A stretch of DNA of 64,000 nt from Gemmatimonadota bacterium. GTDB lineage: Bacteria > Gemmatimonadota > Gemmatimonadetes > Longimicrobiales > Gaopeijiaceae. The stretch covers positions 124,001 through 188,000 of the forward strand of contig JAWKQO010000002.1 in assembly GCA_041390105.1 (NCBI GenBank), written 5' to 3'. This document shows positions 19,256-28,864 of this stretch, in pieces. Under the pieces are notes generated by a model. That model ran no database searches, was not told where the DNA came from, and worked only from the letters and a program-made list of their open reading frames with translations. The number at the start of each line of letters is the position of its first letter. The stretch's first letter is position 1. The position numbers and the translations under genes are program-made.

Positions 19256-19852
19256 TCACGAGGACGCTTCCGCGATAGGCCGGCCTACCGTGAGTGCCTG
19301 GCGCAGGGCGGGATCGAGCTCCCGGTACGATGCGTCGGCTTGGACACCGAGCGCGTCCAGCAACGTGCTGAAGAAGCAGCGCGCGCAGGCGGCGGCCACG
19401 ATGTCGAAGATCTCGGCGTCCGAGTAGCCATGCGACCGCAGCACCTCGACGTCCGCCGCCGTGATCTGGTCGGCGCCGCGCACCAGGCGCTCCACGAAGG
19501 CCATCATGGCTCGTTCTCCCTCGGTGAGGGGCGCCTCGGCCGAGCCCTCGGCGATCGAGGCCACGGCCGCTGCGTCGAACACCTGATTGGCCAACACCGA
19601 CGCGTGCGCCAACGAGCAGTAGCTGCTCTTGAGGCCCCGGGCGGCGGCCAGCGTGGCCAATTCATACGTGCGCACCGGGAGGTTGGCGGTGATCGAAGTC
19701 AGCAGCGCCACCCAGCCATCGCGGACCTGGGGCCGCAGGCTGAACACCTGGGCCCAGTTGGGGACGTAGCCGTAGCGGCCTCGCGCCTGCTCGTACATCT
19801 CTTGTACCGGGCCCTCGGCTTCGGCGGGTGGGATGGTTCGGATGAACGGCAT
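19256..19852 (-). CDS. Carboxymuconolactone decarboxylase/AhpD-like peroxidase-related protein
   Basis: This 198-residue all-helical protein begins MPFIRTIPPAEAEGPVQEMY and carries the AhpD-core pattern LKSSYCSLAHASVL (about 75-88), where Cys and His form the CxxxH redox/proton relay. Only one of the two Cys of the AhpD CxxC motif is present, as in the 'peroxidase-related enzyme' branch. It probably acts on peroxides or other small oxidants. Start has GAGGAG five bases before the ATG. The reading frame stays open upstream to 22738 only because it runs antisense to the amidohydrolase gene. It heads an operon with the quinone oxidoreductase-like gene. Confidence 0.87.
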   Translation of the reverse strand: MPFIRTIPPAEAEGPVQEMYEQARGRYGYVPNWAQVFSLRPQVRDGWVALLTSITANLPVRTYELATLAAARGLKSSYCSLAHASVLANQVFDAAAVASIAEGSAEAPLTEGERAMMAFVERLVRGADQITAADVEVLRSHGYSDAEIFDIVAAACARCFFSTLLDALGVQADASYRELDPALRQALTVGRPIAEASS

Positions 19853-20083
19853 GCGAACTCCTCTGGGCGGCCGGCGGAGGGGCCGGGTGTGGGACGGTGC
19901 CTGGCGGAATCTACGCGGGCCGACCGGTACGGCACCGCTCGCGCGCGTGTCCCCTTCCACACTGGCGAGGATCCAGCTTCGGCCAGGTCGGGCAAGGCTG
20001 CCGAGGTGCTCTGCTGGACACTGCTCACCCGGTCGGCGTAGCCTGGACGGGTTGTCTTGCTCCCACCGCACGCGAGGGCTGCC

Positions 20084-23000
20084 ATGGAAGTCCACCTTGC
20101 TCCGACTCCTCGACGGCTGGGCGGCCGGGCTCCGTGCCTCGCTGCTGCGCTGATCGCCGCCGCGTGCGCCACTCCTCTCCTGGCCCAGTCGTCGACCCCG
20201 GTGCCAGAGGACACGACCAACGCCCTGGTGATCGTGCCGGAACGGACCCTGCGCTTCACCACCGATGAGGGCACCTGGATCTCCCTGGACGTGTCGCCGG
20301 ACGGCAGTTCCATCGTCTTCGACCTGCTGGGCGATCTGTATGTGCTCCCCATCGAAGGTGGCCAAGCGCGCCGGCTCACCCACGGCATGCCCTGGGACGG
20401 CATGCCGCGCTGGTCGCCCGACGGACGCACCATCGCCTTCGTCTCGGACCGGGACGGAGGAGACAATCTCTGGTTGATCGCAGCGGACGGCAGCGGTCTG
20501 CGTCGTCTCACGTCGGAGGTGGACTTCGCCGTCTCGTCTCCGGCCTGGACGCCGGACGGCGAGTATCTCGTCGTACGCCGCTTCGGGCCCTACCCGTCGG
20601 CGGAGAACTACCTGACCAACGTGCCGCTCTGGATGTACCACGTCCGGGGCGGGAAGGGCGTGCAGATCTTCCCGGCCTCGGCGACGCGCAAGTCCACCAA
20701 CACCGGCGCCGCGTTCTCGAAGGACGGACGCACCCTGTACGTGGCGTCCCATGCGGGGGGCTACGCGGGAGAGGAGCTGGGCCGCTACCAGGTGATCGAA
20801 TACGATCGGGAGACCGGGGCGGAGCGCGCGTTGACGGCCGGCGCCGGTGGGGGGTTGAGACCCGTGACCTCGCCGGACGGACGCTGGCTGGTGTACGCGA
20901 CCCGCGCCGGTACCGCCACTGCACTGCGGATCCGCGATCTGCGCACCCACGAAGACCGCTGGTTGGTCGCGGAGGCGCAGCGCGATGACCAAGAAGGGTA
21001 CGCACCCAACGACGTGTTCCCCGGCTACGCCTTCACGCCGGACTCCCGGTCCGTGGTCTACTATGGCGGTGGCAAGATCCACCGCGTGGACGTCGCCACG
21101 CGCGAGGTCGCCGAGATCCCCTTCAGCGTCGACGTCGAGCTGGAGATGGGCGCTCGCCACTTCGTGCCCCTGCGTGTGGAGGACGGTCCGGTCGCCATCA
21201 CGCAGCTCGTCTCGCTGGCCGAATCGCCGGCGGGGGACCGGGTGGCGTTCTCGGCGGTGGGGAAGCTGTGGTGGGCTCAGCGCACCGAAACGGGCTTCCG
21301 TGCTCCCCAGAGGTTCACTCGCTCCGCGGAGCGCGAGTACTTCCCCGCCTACTCGCCCGACGGGCGTTGGGTCGCCTTCGTGACCTGGTCGGACTCGGCA
21401 GGCGGCCACGTGTGGAAGACCCGCGCCGACGGCGGCGGACAACCGATCCAGCTTTCCGAGATGCCGGGAGCCGTGGAGGCGCCCGCCTGGAGCCCGGAGG
21501 GCGACCGCGTGGTCTTCTCGTGGTCTCCCCGCCAGGCCGGGCTCGGCGCGGGGCCGGTGGCGTCCCTGGGCGAGCTGCGCTGGGTGCCCGCCGAAGGTGG
21601 GGCGGAGCACACCATCGTGGCCTCGGCATCCCGGCCTGCGCTGGTGAGCGCGGCGGCAACGGAACCGACGCGCGTGTACTTCACCGAAGACGTGCCCAAC
21701 GACACGCCAGGGTTCAACGCCACCCAGACCACCGCCGTGCGTTCGGTGCGGCTGGATGGCACCGACGGCCGGACGCACGCCAAGCTGATCACGGGTCGCG
21801 TGGGTGGAGTGGTGGTACGCGTGTCGCCCGATCGCCGCACTCTGCTCGTGATCGAGCGGGACGACGTCTATGTGATGCCGTTCGCGCCGTCGGGGAGCGA
21901 CGGGTTGACCATCGACTTCCGCTCTCCTTCCGTGCCGCTGCGGCGCCTGACCACGGAGGGCGCGAACTACGCGACCTGGGCCGATGGAGGCCGCACCGTC
22001 CTGTGGACGTTCGCAAACCACACCTACCGAGCACCGGTCGACTCCGTGCTGGCGTACGCGGAGCCGGAGCGGTGGGGGACCCGACACGCGGAAATCTCCC
22101 TGAGCGTCCCGCGAGCCCTCCCGAACGGAGAGATCCTGCTCCGGGGTGCGCGCGTGATCACCATGGTCGGCGACAGCGTGCTGCCGCGCGCCGACGTCCT
22201 GGTACGCGACAACCGCATCGCTGCGGTCGCCCCCTCCATCGAAGCGCCGCCGGGGGCACGGGTGCTGGATCTGACGGGGAAGACGCTGATGCCGGGGCTG
22301 GTCGACGTCCACGCGCATCCGAAGACCGGAAGTGAGATCGCGCCGCAGCAGGAGTGGTCCATCGCGTCCAACCTGGCCTACGGCGTCACTACCACGCGCA
22401 ACCCCTCCGGCTCCCGCTGGAACGTGGCATGGGGCGAGCTCGTCGAGACGGGAGACATGGTGGGCTCGCGCATCTACGCCACGGGACCGCCGCTGACCAC
22501 CAACAACGTGCCCATCAAGAGCTACGAGGACGCGCTTGCCGTGGTACGCCGCTACAAAGGGCAGGGCGTGCATTCGCTCAAGCAGTATCTGCAGCCGCGC
22601 CGCATCCAACGGCAGTGGATCCTGCAGGCGGCTCGGGCAGAGGGCATCAATGCCACCAATGAGGGAGCCGCAGATCTGCGCATGGACCTCACCATGGCCG
22701 TTGACGGCTATGCGGCCATCGAGCACTCCATCGGGCAAGTACCTCTCTACAAGGACGTCGTCACCGTCTTCGCCGAGTCACGCATCGCCTACACACCGAC
22801 GCTGGTGGTCGCCTACGGAGGGCCGGCCGGCGACACCTACTACCGCGCGCGCACCGATCTGGACAAGGATCCGAAGACGTCCCACTTCACGCCGGCCGAG
22901 CTGCTGACGCGCACGGCGCGCCGCAGGCGCTTGGTCGTCGAGGAAGATTACAACTTTCCACTGATTGCCCGTGGAGTGCGCGACATCGTGCGGGCCGGCG

Positions 23001-23365
23001 GCCTGGCCGGGCTCGGGTCGCACGGTCAGCAGGACGGCATCGGCGCCCACTGGGAGCTGTGGGCGCTCGCCAGCGGCGAGATGACGCCCATGGAGGCGCT
23101 TCGCATCGCTACCCGGCTCGGCGCTGAATCGATCGGCTTCGAGGAGGACCTGGGCTCGATCGAGACGGGCAAGCTCGCCGATCTCATCGTGCTGAACAGC
23201 AATCCGCTCGATGACATCCACAACTCGAGCGATCTGCTCTACGTGATGAAGGGTGGGGAGCTCTACGAGGCCGCCACGCTCGATCGGATCTGGCCCACGC
23301 CGCGAGCGTTTCCGATGCCGTACTGGATCGTGGAGCGGGACGACCTGAACACACTGCGACGCTGA
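20084..23365 (+). CDS. TolB-like beta-propeller fused to amidohydrolase, secreted
   Basis: The product is 1093 residues. After a signal peptide (cleavage near PLLAQ), residues 40-670 hold WD40-like TolB/DPPIV-type blades (SPDGRTIAFVSDRDGG, SPDGRWVAFVTW). Residues 680-1090 are an amidohydrolase-superfamily domain with HAH metal ligands at 743-745, an EHSIG segment, and the closing LADLIVLNSNPLDDI. It is a presumed metal-dependent hydrolase in the periplasm, acting on amides, peptides or cyclic compounds; substrate is unknown. The ATG at 20084 (GAGGG six bases before) is preferred to a TTG at 20057. It is followed by a SnoaL-like lipoprotein and a second amidohydrolase on the same strand. Confidence 0.92.
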   Translation: MEVHLAPTPRRLGGRAPCLAAALIAAACATPLLAQSSTPVPEDTTNALVIVPERTLRFTTDEGTWISLDVSPDGSSIVFDLLGDLYVLPIEGGQARRLTHGMPWDGMPRWSPDGRTIAFVSDRDGGDNLWLIAADGSGLRRLTSEVDFAVSSPAWTPDGEYLVVRRFGPYPSAENYLTNVPLWMYHVRGGKGVQIFPASATRKSTNTGAAFSKDGRTLYVASHAGGYAGEELGRYQVIEYDRETGAERALTAGAGGGLRPVTSPDGRWLVYATRAGTATALRIRDLRTHEDRWLVAEAQRDDQEGYAPNDVFPGYAFTPDSRSVVYYGGGKIHRVDVATREVAEIPFSVDVELEMGARHFVPLRVEDGPVAITQLVSLAESPAGDRVAFSAVGKLWWAQRTETGFRAPQRFTRSAEREYFPAYSPDGRWVAFVTWSDSAGGHVWKTRADGGGQPIQLSEMPGAVEAPAWSPEGDRVVFSWSPRQAGLGAGPVASLGELRWVPAEGGAEHTIVASASRPALVSAAATEPTRVYFTEDVPNDTPGFNATQTTAVRSVRLDGTDGRTHAKLITGRVGGVVVRVSPDRRTLLVIERDDVYVMPFAPSGSDGLTIDFRSPSVPLRRLTTEGANYATWADGGRTVLWTFANHTYRAPVDSVLAYAEPERWGTRHAEISLSVPRALPNGEILLRGARVITMVGDSVLPRADVLVRDNRIAAVAPSIEAPPGARVLDLTGKTLMPGLVDVHAHPKTGSEIAPQQEWSIASNLAYGVTTTRNPSGSRWNVAWGELVETGDMVGSRIYATGPPLTTNNVPIKSYEDALAVVRRYKGQGVHSLKQYLQPRRIQRQWILQAARAEGINATNEGAADLRMDLTMAVDGYAAIEHSIGQVPLYKDVVTVFAESRIAYTPTLVVAYGGPAGDTYYRARTDLDKDPKTSHFTPAELLTRTARRRRLVVEEDYNFPLIARGVRDIVRAGGLAGLGSHGQQDGIGAHWELWALASGEMTPMEALRIATRLGAESIGFEEDLGSIETGKLADLIVLNSNPLDDIHNSSDLLYVMKGGELYEAATLDRIWPTPRAFPMPYWIVERDDLNTLRR

Positions 23366-23420
23366 GGGCGACCCCGTGCAGGGGCTGGCCGGTGCGCTTG
23401 CTTCAATCTTCGGAGGTGCG

Positions 23421-23897
23421 ATGAGACGTCGTTCGACTAGCCTGCTGTGGCTCTGCAGTGCCGGCCTCGCAGCCTGCGCGCCCGCCCCGGCCGACCGCGA
23501 GGCCGCACTCGCTTCGCTACGGGCCGCTGCCCTCGCCTACCAGAGCGCGGCCTCAGCCAAGGATGCGGAGGCGGTCGTGGCGCTCTATGACTCCACGGCC
23601 ATCATGGTCCCGCCCGGCGGGCCGCTCGTGGAAGGCCTGGACGGGGTGCGCAACTACCGCTTCGGATTCATCAGCACCCCCGGCGTCCGCCTCGAGTTCG
23701 AGCTTCTGCGCGCCGAGCTCTCCGAGTCGGCGGACCTGGGTTGGACGCTGGCCCTCGGCCACATCACCATCGAGCGTCCGGAGGGCCCACCCGGCCGCGA
23801 CCTCGTGCGCGACTTCCACACCTGGAGGCGTCAGGCGGACGGGTCGTGGAAGGTGGTGGTGGACATGTGGAACTCGGGCCCCCTGCCGGAGGGCTGA
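23421..23897 (+). CDS. SnoaL/DUF4440-like lipoprotein
   Basis: The product is 158 residues with a lipoprotein signal (LCSAGLAAC). The mature part resembles the NTF2-like SnoaL/DUF4440 fold: an N-terminal helix (AYQSAASAKDAEAVVALYD), the turn MVPPGGPLVEGLDGVRNY, and the closing strand GSWKVVVDMWNS. Such domains bind small hydrophobic ligands or act as isomerases; no catalytic role can be assigned. GGAGGTGCG precedes the ATG at 23421. It lies between two amidohydrolase genes on the same strand, 55 and 50 bases from each, which suggests one operon. Confidence 0.82.
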   Translation: MRRRSTSLLWLCSAGLAACAPAPADREAALASLRAAALAYQSAASAKDAEAVVALYDSTAIMVPPGGPLVEGLDGVRNYRFGFISTPGVRLEFELLRAELSESADLGWTLALGHITIERPEGPPGRDLVRDFHTWRRQADGSWKVVVDMWNSGPLPEG

Positions 23898-23947
23898 ATG
23901 CCCTCCAGGACCGGCCGATACCTATTCGCATCGGAGACGGAACCGAC

Positions 23948-25423
23948 ATGAATCGCCGCGATGCCGTTCGTTCCGCAGCCATGACGGCTGCCGGTCTGGC
24001 ACTGGGGACCCGCTCCGCGGTCGCGTGGAGCGAGGACGGCGCAGGCGTACCGGCTTCCCAGCCCGCGCCTGAGCTCCTGATTCGCGGGGGCTTGATCGTG
24101 AATGCCAACGGACGCCGAAGCGCGGACGTGCGCATCGTGGGCGAGCGCATCCGTGAGATCGGCACCGGATTGCGACCGGGAGAAGGCGCGCGTGTCATCG
24201 ATGCTGCCGGCCATCTGGTCATGCCGGGCGGGATCGACCCCCATGCGCATCTGCAGGGCGGCTTCGTCGACGACCTCACCACGGGCACGATGGCCGCGGT
24301 GGCCGGCGGAATCACGACGGTGGGGACGTTCGCGAACGCACAACGGGGGGAGAGTCCACTTGCCGCCATGGACCGGTGGCTGGCGGAAGTGCCCCGCATG
24401 GCGGTGGGCGACGTGTTCTTCCATGCATCGGTCTGGCCGCCGACTCCTGAGTTTGCGGCCATGTTGCCGGAGCTCGCGGAGCGCGGCCAACCGAGTCACA
24501 AGATCTTCATGACCCGCGCGGACTTCGGTCAACATCGCCGCGTGCTCATCGATGTGCTGGCGGCTGCTCGTGACGCCGGTGTGGTCACGCTCATGCACTG
24601 CGAGGACGGCGCCATCCTGGACGCTGCCGTAGCGAGGCTGCGTGCGCAGGGCCGCACCTCGCTCGCCTACTACGCCGAGAGTCGGCCCGAGCTGGCCGAG
24701 ATTGCCGCCACCCAGGATGCGGTGGCGTTGTGCGCGCTGACGGGTGCACCCATGCACTTCGTACACCTTTCGTCCCGACGCACCTTGGAGGCGGCGCGGG
24801 ACCCCGCCTTCGGACCCCTGCCCATCACCATCGAGACGCGGCCGCTCTATCTGTACTTCACCGAAGAGTGGCTGCGCGGACCCGACGGGCCCCTCTACAT
24901 CGGTCAGCCACCGCTCCGCCCCGCGGAGGACGTGGAGGCGATGTGGGAAGGTCTACGGGATGGCCGTATCGACCTGCTGGCTACGGACCACGCGCCCTGG
25001 ACCCGCGAGCAGAAGATGGACCCCGAGCTGGACGTGGGGCGCGTGCGACCGGGCGTGAGCGACCTGCGCTTCGTACGGCCGGTGCTCTACTCCGAGGGCG
25101 TGCACAAGGGGCGGCTCTCGCTGGAGCGCCATGTGGACGTCACGTCGACCGCGGCGGCCCGCGCCTTCGGGCTCTACCCCGACCGAGGGGTCATCGCCGA
25201 GGGCTCGTACGGCGACATCATGATCCTCGATCCGCAGCGCACCCATATGGTCGATGCTTCGGACGACCCCTCCAACTCGGACTACACTCCCTTCCAGGGG
25301 TGGGCGCTCACGGGTTGGCCGATCATGACCATTCGGAGGGGCGAAGTGGTCTACGAGAACGGGCAGGTCAGCGCGGCCGTCGGAAGCGGCCGTCCCGCAG
25401 TGCGGAGGCCCTGGGGTAGCTGA
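23948..25423 (+). CDS. Dihydropyrimidinase/hydantoinase-like amidohydrolase with Tat-like signal
   Basis: This 491-residue enzyme is of the cyclic amidohydrolase family that opens dihydropyrimidine or hydantoin rings. Metal ligands visible are HAH at 99-101, Lys185 in SHKIFM (the lysine that is carboxylated in this family), His in MHCEDG, His in MHFVHLSS, and Asp in ATDHAPW. All are in the expected order, so a binuclear metal centre is likely. Unusually for a normally cytosolic family, the N-terminus has RRDAVRSAAMTAAGLALG, a twin-arginine-type signal, suggesting folded export. Start is the ATG with GGAG about 12 bases upstream. It follows the SnoaL-like lipoprotein. Confidence 0.88.
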   Translation: MNRRDAVRSAAMTAAGLALGTRSAVAWSEDGAGVPASQPAPELLIRGGLIVNANGRRSADVRIVGERIREIGTGLRPGEGARVIDAAGHLVMPGGIDPHAHLQGGFVDDLTTGTMAAVAGGITTVGTFANAQRGESPLAAMDRWLAEVPRMAVGDVFFHASVWPPTPEFAAMLPELAERGQPSHKIFMTRADFGQHRRVLIDVLAAARDAGVVTLMHCEDGAILDAAVARLRAQGRTSLAYYAESRPELAEIAATQDAVALCALTGAPMHFVHLSSRRTLEAARDPAFGPLPITIETRPLYLYFTEEWLRGPDGPLYIGQPPLRPAEDVEAMWEGLRDGRIDLLATDHAPWTREQKMDPELDVGRVRPGVSDLRFVRPVLYSEGVHKGRLSLERHVDVTSTAAARAFGLYPDRGVIAEGSYGDIMILDPQRTHMVDASDDPSNSDYTPFQGWALTGWPIMTIRRGEVVYENGQVSAAVGSGRPAVRRPWGS

Positions 25424-25541
25424 GGGGCGCGGCTCCGCTGCACGGCGTCCATGTCCAACTTCCGGCGGGGCTGTCGCCGGGGGAGACGGAAAGGGAGAGC
25501 CCTCGCTCTTCCCCCGTAACCCTCGGATCCCGTGACCCGCC

Positions 25542-28046
25542 ATGCGCCGCCTCGCTCTGTTGGCCCTCGCGTTCCTCGTCGCGCAGGGCTGTCGTGACGC
25601 TCTGCTCGAGCCCGAGATCACGCCCGCCGCGCAGGAGTTGGTCCCAGGCGCGCCCGCGCTCACTCGCGCGCTGGCTCCGGCGTTCTCCTGTACCCGCTCG
25701 TGGGCGGCCGCTGTGGATGGTGACTGGTACGATGGCTCACGGTGGTCACCGGCCGGCGCACCCGGCCCCACCGACAACGTGTGCATCGATGTCGCCGGGA
25801 CCTACGAGGTGACGCTCGACTACGATGGGCTCGCCAACATCGTGAAGGTGGGCGGGCTCGGCGCGCTGGCCACGTTGACGCTCGAGCACTCGCTGCTGGT
25901 GGACGAAGGCATCCTGGTCGAGACGTCGGGTCACCTGGTGGTCTCCGCGAGTCAAACGGTGCACATGGGGAGCAGCCCCCCGAGTGCGGCGCTGCAACTC
26001 CCCGACGCCGACTGGTTCGAGAACCACGGCATCGTGGAGATCGAGGCGAACTGCGTGTGCTCTCCCGTGACCCGCTGGGCGTTCCGGAGCTACGAGAACC
26101 ACGGCTTCATGTACCTGGCGGGTCCGTCTGAGCTGGAGGTGATCGGTGAAAGCGATCCCACCGGACGGGACTTCCTCAACCGCGGCTTCATCGTCACGAG
26201 TGGGACCGGGGCGGTGAGGGTGGGCGGTACGGACCCACTCGACCAGCAAGCCGGCCGCTTTATCCAGGAAGCCGGCTCAATATCGGGAACGGCTCCCTTG
26301 GTGCTGACCTTCCTCAATACGTTCGAATGGAGCGGCGGACCGCTGCCGGTCAATGCCGCCGACCCGGCCCAGTCCGTGGTGGTGACCGAAGAAGTGGAGC
26401 GCGTCCTGCTTTTGGAACCCGATCTCGCAGGCGCGCTGACCGTCCGCCCGATCTTGGGCAGCTTCGGCACCCTTTGGCTGTCCTATTGGGTCGAGGGTAC
26501 CGTGGGCCCGGACCTGCACTTGATGATTGAGCCGCTGGCCCAGGGCGCGTTCTTTCTCGGCGGGGGGGATGCGTTCACCAACCGCGGCACGATCGATGTG
26601 CTCCTGGAGACCGGAGAGACCTTCTACGCTGCAATGCCCGGTGTCGCGACGCCGGATTTCCTCCAGGACGGGTTGTTTCGTGTCAGCGGTCAGGGCACGC
26701 TGGAGCTCGCTTGGTTCGGGCCCGACGGAGAGCTGGCGAACAGCGGGAGCATGGAGATCTCGAGCGGAAGTCTGGTCCGTCTCGTCGGGGGATCGTCATC
26801 CAACTTCGTCGCATCGAATTCGGGATCGATCGTCGTTGCGCCAGGATCGGGGTTGGAGGTGGAGGGCGTGGCGCTCACGGTCAGCCCGGGCAGTCGGCAG
26901 ACCGGTAGCCTCCTGCTGAAACGGAGCGAGCTACGGGGGTCGGGTGCGCTCGGCGACGTGGAGTTGGAGAACTCCATGATCGCTCCCGCGGGCACGGGCA
27001 CACTACCGGGCGGCGCTCCCCCTGGAATCGGCATGTTGACCTTGGCGTCATTGGCGCTCGATCGCTGGAGCGAGGTGGAAATGGACGTGGCGGGAACGAC
27101 ACCCAACACCCACGACCAGCTGCGTGTGGCCGGGGCCATCCACTACGCCGGGACGCTCACCGTGCGGACCCACTCCTCGTTCACGGGGGGGCAGTGCGGT
27201 CAGGTCGTGCCCCTCATCTCCGATGGGACCCCGGCTCAGACCGACCGGGGCTCCTTCGGCGCCGTCAATGGCGTCGCGCTGGGCGGTGGCCGCGCGTGGC
27301 GTTTCCACAACCCGACGGGGCTGCTGGCGCTCGCCGGCTACCGACCCGGTCCGGAGGACGTGTATGCCACCGCTTCCACCCTCTCGATGCGGGAAGGCGG
27401 TCCAGCCAAGGCCTACCAGATCTGTCTGGGGAGCGGCACTCCCGCCGCGGAGGTGGTCGTCGCACCCACGGCGCTGAGAAGCCAGCTCACGCTACCAGCG
27501 CCCTTCACCTTCGCCCCCGACGACTGGTTCCTGCCGCGCACGGTTGCGGTGCAGGTGATCGACGACGCGGTGGTGGAGGGGCTCCACGGCGACACGATCG
27601 TGCACGTGGCCTCGAGTGCCGATCCGGCCTGGAACAGCGGGACGGCCGGTCCGGTCGCGGTCTCCATCCAGGACAACGATGGCTTGGCGGACCTCGGCGC
27701 GGTGCGCGTAGCCCAGCAGGACAACCAGTTCCTGGGAGACACCATGCACACCACGTTCCGTGTCACCAACGCGGGGCCCACGGAGTCGTCCGGCTCCACG
27801 TTCGTGTCGACGCCGCTGGTGGGACTCGCGTTCGTGTCGGCTACGGGCGCCAGCTGTGCGTCGGACGGTGCCGGAGTGGTGACCTGCGCCGTCGGGCCGG
27901 TCCCCGCGGGGGGTCAGGTGGACTTCGAGATCGCCTTCGAGGGCGTGACCGTGGGTCTGCACTCCAACACCTGGACCGTCACGGGAGAGCAGCCGGACCC
28001 GAACCCAGCCAACGATGCGGTGGTCTACACGCAGCGCGTGAACTGA
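25542..28046 (+). CDS. Large repeat-rich surface lipoprotein with Calx-beta-like and DUF11 domains
   Basis: The product is 834 residues with a lipoprotein signal (LALAFLVAQGC). Residues 50-560 are Gly/Ser/Thr-rich beta-structure with recurring strand-turn units (ENHGIVEIEANC, NRGTIDVLLETG, NSGSMEISSGSLVRL), suggesting a parallel beta-helix as in autotransporter passengers. Residues 610-715 resemble a Calx-beta module, and 720-834 resemble DUF11 (FRVTNAGPTESSGSTFVS, NPANDAVVYT). No catalytic motif is seen. It is probably a cell-surface adhesion or envelope protein. The ATG is preceded only by a weak Shine-Dalgarno. It converges with the TetR gene. Confidence 0.75.
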   Translation: MRRLALLALAFLVAQGCRDALLEPEITPAAQELVPGAPALTRALAPAFSCTRSWAAAVDGDWYDGSRWSPAGAPGPTDNVCIDVAGTYEVTLDYDGLANIVKVGGLGALATLTLEHSLLVDEGILVETSGHLVVSASQTVHMGSSPPSAALQLPDADWFENHGIVEIEANCVCSPVTRWAFRSYENHGFMYLAGPSELEVIGESDPTGRDFLNRGFIVTSGTGAVRVGGTDPLDQQAGRFIQEAGSISGTAPLVLTFLNTFEWSGGPLPVNAADPAQSVVVTEEVERVLLLEPDLAGALTVRPILGSFGTLWLSYWVEGTVGPDLHLMIEPLAQGAFFLGGGDAFTNRGTIDVLLETGETFYAAMPGVATPDFLQDGLFRVSGQGTLELAWFGPDGELANSGSMEISSGSLVRLVGGSSSNFVASNSGSIVVAPGSGLEVEGVALTVSPGSRQTGSLLLKRSELRGSGALGDVELENSMIAPAGTGTLPGGAPPGIGMLTLASLALDRWSEVEMDVAGTTPNTHDQLRVAGAIHYAGTLTVRTHSSFTGGQCGQVVPLISDGTPAQTDRGSFGAVNGVALGGGRAWRFHNPTGLLALAGYRPGPEDVYATASTLSMREGGPAKAYQICLGSGTPAAEVVVAPTALRSQLTLPAPFTFAPDDWFLPRTVAVQVIDDAVVEGLHGDTIVHVASSADPAWNSGTAGPVAVSIQDNDGLADLGAVRVAQQDNQFLGDTMHTTFRVTNAGPTESSGSTFVSTPLVGLAFVSATGASCASDGAGVVTCAVGPVPAGGQVDFEIAFEGVTVGLHSNTWTVTGEQPDPNPANDAVVYTQRVN

Positions 28047-28127
28047 TGTCCTCGAACTGGGGAGCCCCTCACCCCTGCAGATAGTTGAGTCTCTTCCAGG
28101 GGAGCGGCTTGGCGCCGGGGGCGGTGC

Positions 28128-28721
28128 TCATGGCGCGCGGGGAGCCGGCGCGGCCTTGCGCCGCACCAGCCCTTCAAGGATCAGATCGAGGCCGAACGCG
28201 AACTCCGCGGTGACCCCGGATGCGTTCGCCTCGTTCTCTGCGTTCAGCCGCTGAAGCGTGAACCCGTGCAGGTAGCCTTCCAGCGTGTGCCAGGCGGAGT
28301 CGATCAGCCCCTCGGGGAAGCCCGCGTCCTGCAGGACGCCGCGGCCCGCTTCCCGGTAGCGGAGGGCGGCTTGGCTCGACCCGGGGCGAGTGCTGAGTAG
28401 CGGGCAGAGCCAGCGGTGCTGGAGAAACACCTCGTGTGCGGACATCAGGCGCCGTCGCGACGCCGCTCGCCAATCCTGGTTGGCAGGCAGTTCGATCTCG
28501 CCCAGAACGCGGTCGGTCATCCCGTCCAGGAGATCGTCCTTGCTGGTGACGTGGTTGTAGAGCGACATGGCTTCCACCGCCAGGGCGTGCCCCAGAGCCC
28601 GCATGGTCACGCCTTGCAGCCCCGACTCGTCCGCCAAGGTCACGGCGGCGTCCACCACCCGTTCACGCGTGAGGCGTGCTCCCCGCTTGACCCTTGACCG
28701 ACGGCGCGCATCGCCACCCAT
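28128..28721 (-). CDS. TetR-family transcriptional regulator
   Basis: The product is 197 residues. The N-terminal helix-turn-helix is clear (LTRERVVDAAVTLADESG, then ALGHALAVEAMSLYNHV, about 18-65), and the C-terminal ligand-binding domain resembles the TetR_C group that includes TetR itself (RYREAGRGVLQDAGFPEG). Direct palindromic sites lie immediately upstream of its start, overlapping a sigma-70-type promoter, so it is very likely autorepressed. The target gene is not obvious: the next gene in the opposite orientation is absent and the membrane protein gene beyond reads the same way as tetR. Ligand unknown. Confidence 0.92.
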   Translation of the reverse strand: MGGDARRRSRVKRGARLTRERVVDAAVTLADESGLQGVTMRALGHALAVEAMSLYNHVTSKDDLLDGMTDRVLGEIELPANQDWRAASRRRLMSAHEVFLQHRWLCPLLSTRPGSSQAALRYREAGRGVLQDAGFPEGLIDSAWHTLEGYLHGFTLQRLNAENEANASGVTAEFAFGLDLILEGLVRRKAAPAPRAP

Positions 28722-28723
28722 AC

Positions 28724-28747
28724 TTACAATGTAAATTTACAACGTAA
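28724..28747. promoter_or_regulatory. Tandem palindromic TetR operator
   Basis: Two 11-base palindromes of the form TTAC-N3-GTAA (TTACAATGTAA at 28724-28734 and TTACAACGTAA at 28737-28747) are separated by two bases, starting two bases before the TetR start codon. They cover the spacer and -10 region of the promoter listed next, which fits repression by the TetR product. The AT-rich run stands out from the GC-rich surroundings. Confidence 0.8.
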
Positions 28748-28756
28748 GGATGTCAA
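28728..28756 (-). promoter_or_regulatory. Sigma-70-like promoter of the TetR gene
   Basis: Read on the minus strand: a perfect -35 hexamer TTGACA (28751-28756), a 17-base spacer, and a -10 TACATT (28728-28733). The -10 sits about six bases before the start codon, so the message would be leaderless or nearly so. Confidence 0.65.
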
Positions 28757-28864
28757 AGTCCTTGATTGAAGCCGGTTTCACCGTATGAGTCCGCGCGTCG
28801 CGGCCTGGCCACCTGAGGGCGCGGGGCGCGGCCCTCACGGGCGCCGGGGCCCGACACCCGCCGT

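Noticed and set aside
19853..22738. Upstream 960 codons of an 1160-codon minus-strand frame ending in the AhpD-like protein
   Set aside because: Antisense to the amidohydrolase gene; only the last 198 codons encode a recognised protein with its own Shine-Dalgarno.
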